A stretch of DNA of 64,000 bases from NCBI GenBank assembly GCA_902805475.1, contig CADCSX010000023.1, forward strand, positions 806,001-870,000. Reading direction: 5' to 3'. Both the position numbers and the translations under genes were made by a program. The notes under the pieces are model-generated. The model was not told where the DNA came from. It worked only from the letters and a program-made list of their open reading frames with translations, and searched no databases. Shown here piece by piece: positions 57,494 through 64,000 of the stretch (positions are counted from its first letter, which is position 1; each line of letters begins with the position of its first letter). The DNA comes from Entonaema liquescens. Lineage: Eukaryota > Ascomycota > Sordariomycetes > Xylariales > Xylariaceae.

Positions 57494-59335
57494 CTAAGAT
57501 GAATCTTCCTCGTTGGCTTCCTTGATAGACGAGAACAGGGTTTCAATTAACTAGAGGAAGAAATAAGTCAGATATGCATAAGTGAATGACGGGATTTGGG
57601 ATAAAAGAGACGCATTTTTTACTTACCCATCGGTCTAGTTCCCGGTCGTTATCATGGAGATCCTTTAGCTTGTCATCTAGTTTTTCTGAGACGCGTTAGT
57701 ATAATCTTCCGTATCGTGATATCAAGCAGCGCCCTACCCGAAGTGACGAAAACTACCGGCGCGATATCAGCGTTGCCTCTAAGGGATTCTAGGAACTCTG
57801 TCGCTTTTGGTGCCGTCCCAATCTGCCCAATCATAAATTTCACACCTATACGTTCGTACAGATCAGTACAAGTAACTACTAGAGACAATAAATTTGCGAG
57901 GGATAAGTGCAAGAGACCTACTTGCGCGAGGATAGCCAGCATCTTCCAACTTCTCGCCACATTCCGCAATAGCATCTACAAACGCAGTGTCTGCCTCAGA
58001 TTTCGGCACGCCGTCAGTGACAACGGAGATAAGCAGCGGTCGTCGGAGGCTCTTTGTTCGGATCTTGCTGTAGACTAGTGGCTCGAGGATTTTAGATCGG
58101 AGGTTCGTCCCAATAGGAGTACTCCCCCTATGTTTCCAAGACATGGGTTCGATAACTTCTCCGATCCTCTTGAGGCTTAGGTTAGAGGAGTTATCAATAT
58201 CTTGGTTGATAAAGCGTAATGCAACACCTTCGCCTTCAGGTAGGATGCGGGTGGTAATTTTGGCGATTCTGTCGACTAGATTCTTCTGGCCGGCCCAGCG
58301 TCCATCCTTTCCCATTGAGCTGCTGCCATCTAAACAAACGTAATAAATAAGTACCTAAGTATGAGACGGGTAGGAGCTTTTTTCTTTTTTTCTTTGAGTA
58401 TAAGATGACTTACCGCAATAGATCACTTGCTGATGCAATGATACCTTGATCGTCTTGGGCAATAGGTCTCCCTTACAAATATCCGTGCTTGGATCGTCCT
58501 TTAGATCCACAGCTTTCTGGGCTAGATCTTGGATAAACTTCTTGTCGTCTTTGAAAAAGCGTTTCAATGTTGGGTTTTTTGTAACGTAAGTATCAATGTT
58601 CCTCAAGAATTCGTCTTGAGTTACCTGCTCTGTGCCGTTCACACGCTAAGATTCCTGGTTAGCAAAACTCTCTTTTACTTTATGTATACCAGTACTTCGA
58701 CTTACCCGGTCGATTCCTTGGTCAAATTCAGGGTTGAAGCCAGTTGCCTGATGAACGAGCCCTTTAAGTAATTTATTCAACTTAGCAAAGATATAGGATA
58801 TGACGAAAATAACGATTTCGGCTAGCCTTGAAAGGTCCCACTGCTCCTTTTTCGGGTGAAGCGCGCGGATCACTCTGTCGTCACCTGTATTCTTGGCCAT
58901 CTCTTCCGCATTGAACCCATTTCCTGGGATATCTAGAGCAGCTCCAGCATTTCGAAGCATCCTGATGGATTCTATATCCCTCTTCTCGATAGCATACATC
59001 AACGGCGTCTTGTTCGCGGCAATAGGACATGTGGTGTCGACAGAACCAGGAGGCGTCTTACTAAGAAGCAACTGGATAACGTGGGAACGCTCCCTAGTAG
59101 CTTCCCACGCGGCAAGGAGGAGAGGAGTTTCGCCTGATCTACATTGTCCATCAGCTTTGGCATGCTTGAGGAGTATTTCGATCTCTTTGGGAAAGCCCCC
59201 AGCCGCGGCTATTGCAAGCAACGTTCGGCCTGACGAAGGCTCTTGCTCGTTGATGATGTTCGGATTGACTTTAATATAGGCATCGAGTCTTTTTCTATCA
59301 AGCTTCCCGCTGCGGGCATCTTCGAAAGCTGTCAT
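57494..59335 (-). CDS. Ankyrin-repeat protein with a von Willebrand factor A (vWA) domain
   Basis: Six exons read in frame: 59335-58706, 58645-58414, 58329-57922, 57845-57738, 57685-57627 and 57550-57494, total 497 residues. Residues 1-165 hold ankyrin repeats (SGRTLLAIAAAGGFPKEIEILLKHA, GETPLLLAAWEA, NKTPLMYAIEKRDIESIRML). A hydrophobic stretch lies at about 172-190 (AEIVIFVISYIFAKLNKLL). The vWA domain then gives a complete metal-ion-dependent adhesion site: DGSSS at 288-292, Thr near 358 (STPIGT) and TDG near 393. The tail (LDDKLKDLHDNDRELDRW) is coiled. Introns are 59-84 bases, 52 bases for the fourth. The combination suggests a scaffold with metal-dependent ligand binding; the partner is unknown. 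The short last exons make a truncated call likely if splicing is ignored. Confidence 0.85.
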
Positions 59336-60010
59336 GGTAGCAACTGTGGCTATTCTCGAGTATCAAAAAGAGGTTGGATATGAAAACGGAGGAATCAACT
59401 CAAGTGGCTAACCCCACTCCGATAGAAATAGAAGAGCCTTTTAATATTCTTGTACCAACCATGGGAATCGAAGTATCAAGTACCATTAGTTTGTTGTCTT
59501 CTCACGAGGGGCGATAGACCAGTGGCTAGGGCTAGCACACCGGCTTATTTGCGAAGCTACAGTAGTATATAATACCGCCACCTAATTCCATTCGTAGTCA
59601 TGATGATAGGTAGAGTGTGTAATATCCTCTCTTGGTGTTTCATTCTGATATATTGCGACGCGATGGGTTGCAATGCAAGTTTTGGCTACACAAGAAGCAG
59701 GCTACGTTCCAAGAGAAGTAATGGCTACGGACACTCTTCTAAAGTATTTAAAGATAAGAAGCCAATTAATATCTCTTTGAAAAGCCTCAGTCTTCTTTGA
59801 GTACGCTGACGTGGTTCGCAGTGTGGTCAGCAGATTGCCCCTGAGCCAGTTCATGTAACCCCTGGGCGGTTGGGTGCTGTTGGGGTGTACATCGCTCTAT
59901 AAAGTAGGTCTTATTTGAGGCTCTTACCCTGACCCGATTGCAAGAAATAAGCACCCCTATTCAGTTTATTCCATTATCAAAATATCGGTTTGTCTGCAAG
60001 TCCTCAAGCA
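59336..60010. other. Divergent promoter region, no gene seen
   Basis: Between the ankyrin-vWA gene (minus) and the FAD-oxidase pseudogene (plus). One 66-codon frame only. Confidence 0.5.
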
Positions 60011-61642
60011 ATGGATGGTGCCATACAGCGGTTCAAGTCTCAAAATATCCCGGTTCTTGAGCGTGGACAGTCAGATTATAACCAAGCTATTGCAACTCCG
60101 AACCTCCTTTTTCGCTTCTCGAGACCCGACTACGTTGTCCAACCCGAGACCGCTTCGCACGTGCAGGCTATCATTAGAGAGGCAAAGTCGAAGAAGCTTA
60201 AGATTACTATTAAGTGCAACGGGCATTCATATGCAGGACACTCTACTGCTTTCAAAGGCATTTCACTAGATCTTAGGAAGATGAAAAAGGTCGGGCTCGA
60301 TATGGAATCGAATACGAAGATCGTTGCCATCGAAGCCGGTTGTCAATGGGGTCATGTATACGAAACCCTAATCGACGGTGGGCACGATGGATATATAATC
60401 AATGGCGGGCGATGCCCTACAGTTGGAGTGAGCGGATTCATATTGGGAGGTGGCCTCGGCCCTTTCACGCGAAGCTTCGGGATGGGGAGTGATACCTTGA
60501 AGGAAGCCACCCTTGTGACTGCAGATGGGGAATTGGTAACTGTTAAGGAAAGCGACGACCCAAAATCTCACAAGGGAAAGCTGTTCTGGGCTCTTCGTGG
60601 TGCAGGAGGAGGCAACTTCGGTGTTTTAGTCAATATGAAGTTAGAAGTCCAGAAGCTGAAGAATACGGATGGCATGGTAACAGCAGGAAGATATCAGTGG
60701 TTTCCTAGGCAAGGGTTCACCAACGATGTTATTACCACAATGAACACGCTATATACGACCAAATGGCCTAAGACTATAACCATTGATACTACCTGGATAT
60801 GCGATCTCCGACAGAGCGGCTCGTTCGGAGTTAGGTTTATCGTCACCTTTGATGGAAGCAAGCCTGAATATGACCGAGTCATCGATAAGTATATCAAGAA
60901 TAAAGATCTGAAGAGACAGCTCAAACGAAGGGTGCTGGACGAGAAGTCTACGCGCTTTCTCTACGAAACGCTTGCGAATCAGTGGTTCGAAGAGACCGAA
61001 AGAGCCTACCCCACAAACAAAACTTATGAACTTTTCAGCTCCTTCGTCTTCAAAAACGACAACAAGGATGATATAGGAAGAATTACTGCCCTTATCAGGG
61101 ACTTGATGAAGGATTTTCAGGAAAGTTTCAAAAAGGAGCAAGTCAACTTCCTAGTGACTTGGATTCATTCAGGGGGCAAGGCCGCAGAGAAATCCCCTAG
61201 TGCTTCAGCCTTCTTTTGGCGCGAAGCTGTGTTCCATACATATGTGACTGTGGAGTGAGTAGACAAATGGATGGAGAAGGACATGAGAGACTTCCTGGAA
61301 AGGGCCAAGAAGGCCCTAAGGCCCTTCTCTCTGAATGGGGAGGCCGCCTTTATCAACTTTCCCGACCGAGACTTCCCACCTGCAGCATACGAGTCAGCGT
61401 ACTTTGGGAAGAATCGTGACGAGTTGCGCTAGGTCAAGGAGGTATGGGATAAGGATAACTTCTTCAAGTGGGATCAGGGAATTAGGCTTCCAGGAGACCC
61501 GGGGGAAGGCGAGGAGGAAAATGATGAAGACAAAACAGATCACCTAGCACGTGAGCAGTGGGAGCACTATAGAGAGTGGGAGTATTATAAGACTTCGGAT
61601 GTTCAAAAAGACCTTGATGAGTTAGCCGAGCTAGGGTATTGA
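60011..61642 (+). pseudogene. Berberine-bridge-type FAD oxidase with two in-frame stops
   Basis: The frame runs from ATG 60011 to TGA 61642 (543 codons) but is interrupted by TGA at 61256-61258 and TAG at 61430-61432. The FAD_binding_4 part is complete: GHSYAGHS with the covalent-FAD His at about 72, GGRCPTVGVSGFILGGG with the second attachment Cys at about 135, and ALRGAGGGNFGV. After the stops the C-terminal BBE domain continues in the same frame (FGKNRDELR-stop-VKEVWDKDNFFKWDQG). The first stop lies between VTVE and VDKWMEKD, probably a former Trp (TGG); the second probably a former Gln (CAG). Unlike many homologues it lacks an obvious signal peptide, which would need an upstream exon. Truncation at the first stop removes the BBE domain, so loss of function is likely. 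Confidence 0.82.
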
Positions 61643-62836
61643 ATGTCGTGGAGGGAACTAAAGAGCTAATGATGGATGATATGTTATTAGGGTAGTTAGT
61701 AAGGCTGATGAACGGGGCCTGAATTATGCACTCTTCCATTGGCTGGCTATAGCCTAATGTGCCCCCTAAATAGCCAACAATGATTATCATCGTGGTGACT
61801 ACTGCTAATACTAAACCCAATGACATTGATGTACTGAGAGCGCTAGCAGCCGATTCCTGCGATATCCGTATAAACCTGGCAACCGCCTGTGCGAACCCGG
61901 TAGTATTCTCAATACACCTCGGGCCCGATACTCAGCTACCGGGATGCCCTCATATCCTAGAGCGTATATCCTAGAGCGTATAATAGCAAGGTTCTACTAT
62001 TGGTACTATAGATATTTTGGTAGCTAAAATAGAATATCTCACAATCCTTGGTCGTGGTGCGTAAACGACTATTCAATGCCAATTACTATACGTTCATCCT
62101 AAGACGACTTGTCAATCTTCAGGTCTCTTCTTTATCACATCGCATATACTCCTTGGCACTGCTTCAGCCACTGTATCCAAAGAGACTGATGTGATTAGCC
62201 TGTGGGATCTTACAAAAGTACGGATACTGATGGTTTCTGTGATACCTACCCTTTGGGGGCGTAATTCTCGAATAACCGTCAAGTCCCGCGTGGGAGAGGG
62301 CAGGGCTCTGTAAGGCTGTCAGGGGTATATATGCTCTTAAGCGGGTATTTCGAACTCATCCTAATCAATCCCGTCGACGAGATAGCTAACATCAATACTG
62401 GATAAAACAATATTCTGCAAATAACACAAAACACGCAGGGTCCTCGACCGTTACAGATTGTGGCGCGGCCCAGGAGGCTGAAAATCCTTCCGACGGTGTT
62501 TGGCGCGTAAAAGTCATGAAGTACGGGTGTATGTGCTGAATCACCCCCGGCTCTAGTTTGAAGTCCAACCTGTTTCATCGCCAGCTTATCAAGATTACTA
62601 GGAGAGATGCGTACCGTTAAGATAATGTTGGGAGGTCGGATAGTCCTACGGATTGAAGCTGTATATATATATATATATAACAATGACCGGATATTATTCA
62701 GATTGTTTATCATGTAGTGATACTATACTTAATTATTCATATATTATTCATACCATCTATCTTTTCTTCTTTTCTTCTTCTAATACTACCCTATAGGGGT
62801 TTTTGGATAGTGGATCTATCCGGCGCGTCGCTAAAA
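61643..62836. other. Intergenic, no supported gene
   Basis: A 144-codon minus-strand frame (62279-62713) spans a TA microsatellite near 62660 and lacks family features. The leader of the peptidase gene lies at the right. Confidence 0.45.
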
Positions 62837-64000
62837 ATGCACAGGTTGTTTTGGCATATTGCTGTTTTAGGAGGATCGGCGTTCGCATCACCTCAATCAT
62901 CGCCAACAAGAGTGAACCCGACAGCATGTGGGCGTATAGCTTCTTCAGGTATGTATTTCCGGCTCTAAGGTGTGGTTTGAGATACTGATATAACTCTAGG
63001 CCTAACAACGTTCGGGGCGTCCTTTGCGTATGAGTGTCTCCGTTCAGTGCCGAATCGGGCCCAACCAGCACAGCAGCTCATTCAAAGCCTCAAAGCCTAT
63101 GTGGAATTGCAGTCTACCCTCGCTTGGCTAAAGGACCCCCCGAAGTCTTATGGGTTTGCCGCAGTCGACATCCAGGGAAGCCTGGACAAAATACTCGACA
63201 CGGCTACACAAGGGGGTTACGAGAGCGAGTATGACTTTCAGGTTGCAATCGTACGAACGATAGATGCGGCACACGATGGCCACTTCTTCTTTCTGCCAGA
63301 CGTCTTTTCGGTATTTACTTTCGAAAATAGATTAGCCCAGGACATTGTCTCGGTGTCGACCGACGGTGTTTCTCTACCAAAGCTATATCGGTATTGTAAG
63401 TCTAAGCTAGGAGTTCTGGAGGGCTTTATGGTATCCTTTGCTTACATAGAATCGTCTAGCCGCTCTTCAAGATGGCACAGCACTCCCAATTGCTGAGATC
63501 AATGGCCAAGATGCTACAACCTTCATGGAAGACTTAGGCACGACATTTGGGAGTTTCCAGGACAGCGATGCACAATGGAATAGCCAATTTCCAACCTATG
63601 CCAGCCCGAATTCGAACAATGCTTGGGGAGTAAGTAAGATATACTTAGGACCTAGATTTACGATTACCTATGAGAATGGAGAATCTGAATTCGATGATAC
63701 GACAGCAACAATCAGCCGAGATGCTGCATCAGTCTTCCCTAATATCGTCACAGGGGACGACTATTACGACATATTCTGTGCCCCGAAGAAGGCTTCTACT
63801 ACGTCTTCCAAAGTTAAGCGTGACGTAAGCCCGCGGGCGCCGATACCATCTTCCGACGCGACTATCGTCGCACATACCACAGAGAATAGCACAGTGGGAT
63901 ATTTCCTTGACGGGGATGGGTTTGAGGATGTAGCAGTGCTATCCATCACGTCCTTTGAAGAGGACGACGCCGACAACTATATAACGTCTTTCCAAAACAC
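62837..64000 (+). CDS. S41-family (tail-specific/CPAF-like) peptidase, 5' part
   Basis: Starts at ATG 62837 with a signal peptide (HRLFWHIAVLGGSAFA) and runs off the right edge. Exon 1 62837-62948 and exon 2 from 63000 join in phase 1. The N-terminal domain is of the kind in fungal S41 peptidases: LKAYVELQSTLAWLKDPP, GYESEYDFQVAIVRTIDAAHDGHFFFLPD, and SVSTDGVSLPKLY. A second intron starts at 63396 (GTAAGT). Its expected end at 63449 would create an in-frame stop, while TAG at 63457-63459 keeps the frame, so exon 3 is taken from 63460; a small sequence error is also possible. Exon 3 stays open to 64000 and includes AEINGQDATTFMEDL and VGYFLDGDGFEDVAVLSI. The catalytic Ser/Lys region lies beyond the window. 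Confidence 0.78.

Noticed and set aside
62279..62713. 144-codon minus-strand frame
   Set aside because: Starts inside a TA microsatellite and lacks recognisable features; I could not support it.

Overview
This window is nuclear DNA of a filamentous ascomycete (Pezizomycotina). Reasons: short GT-AG introns of about 45-105 bases with CTAAC-type branch sites, a fungal gene set (PalA/Rim20, DUF7907-like secreted protein, PNGase A, 2EXR/F-box-like proteins), a TA-rich block that looks like repeat-induced point mutation (RIP), and mixed gene orientation without operons. Sordariomycetes (perhaps Xylariales) fits by general feel only; I cannot prove it without a search.

Layout. 1-238: 5' part of an unrecognised minus-strand gene leaving the window. 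1562-2303: extremely AT-rich transposon relic with terminal inverted repeats. 3558-5458: flotillin. 6748-7466: degenerate short-chain dehydrogenase. 8093-10865 (-): PalA/Rim20 of the alkaline-pH pathway. 12272-13912 (-): Golgi-type GT31-like glycosyltransferase. 13913-20353: long gene-poor stretch, closed by an intron-containing tRNA-Gly(UCC). 21410-22395: isocitrate lyase/PEP mutase-family enzyme. 23831-24583: small secreted cysteine-containing protein. 25121-25747 (-): DUF7907-like secreted protein. 26802-28331 (-): protein with W-L repeats. 29583-30929 (-): unknown. 31566-31838: MITE-like inverted repeat.

From about 32 to 53 kb lies a dense housekeeping block: ARPC3 (Arp2/3 complex), Trm6 (tRNA m1A58), a 2EXR/F-box-like protein, HMG-CoA lyase, an F-box pseudogene, V-ATPase subunit B, a secreted aldose 1-epimerase, Dph1 (diphthamide) and PNGase A. 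From 53 to 64 kb: an aminoglycoside-phosphotransferase-like kinase, a small membrane protein, an ankyrin-vWA protein in six exons, a berberine-bridge-type FAD oxidase broken by two stops, and the 5' part of an S41-type peptidase running off the right edge. The genes do not form one pathway. They are mainly independent core functions (endocytosis/actin, pH sensing, vacuolar acidification, leucine catabolism, RNA and translation-factor modification) separated by accessory stretches that hold decayed genes and repeats.

Two kinds of damage stand out and should be kept apart. (1) Flotillin, PalA (three times) and V-ATPase B carry frame breaks that are all apparent deletions of 1-2 bases in short G/C or TC runs. 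All other residues look conserved, so sequence error is the likeliest cause. (2) The F-box gene (four in-frame TAG) and the FAD oxidase (TGA and TAG) carry nonsense codons of the transition type, mostly as expected from RIP or drift, and look like real pseudogenes. I found no clear new multi-gene system. The most novel-looking objects are the ankyrin-vWA architecture, the W-L repeat protein, the small secreted protein, the inverted-repeat element and a tRNA-arm-like palindrome at 48097-48158.
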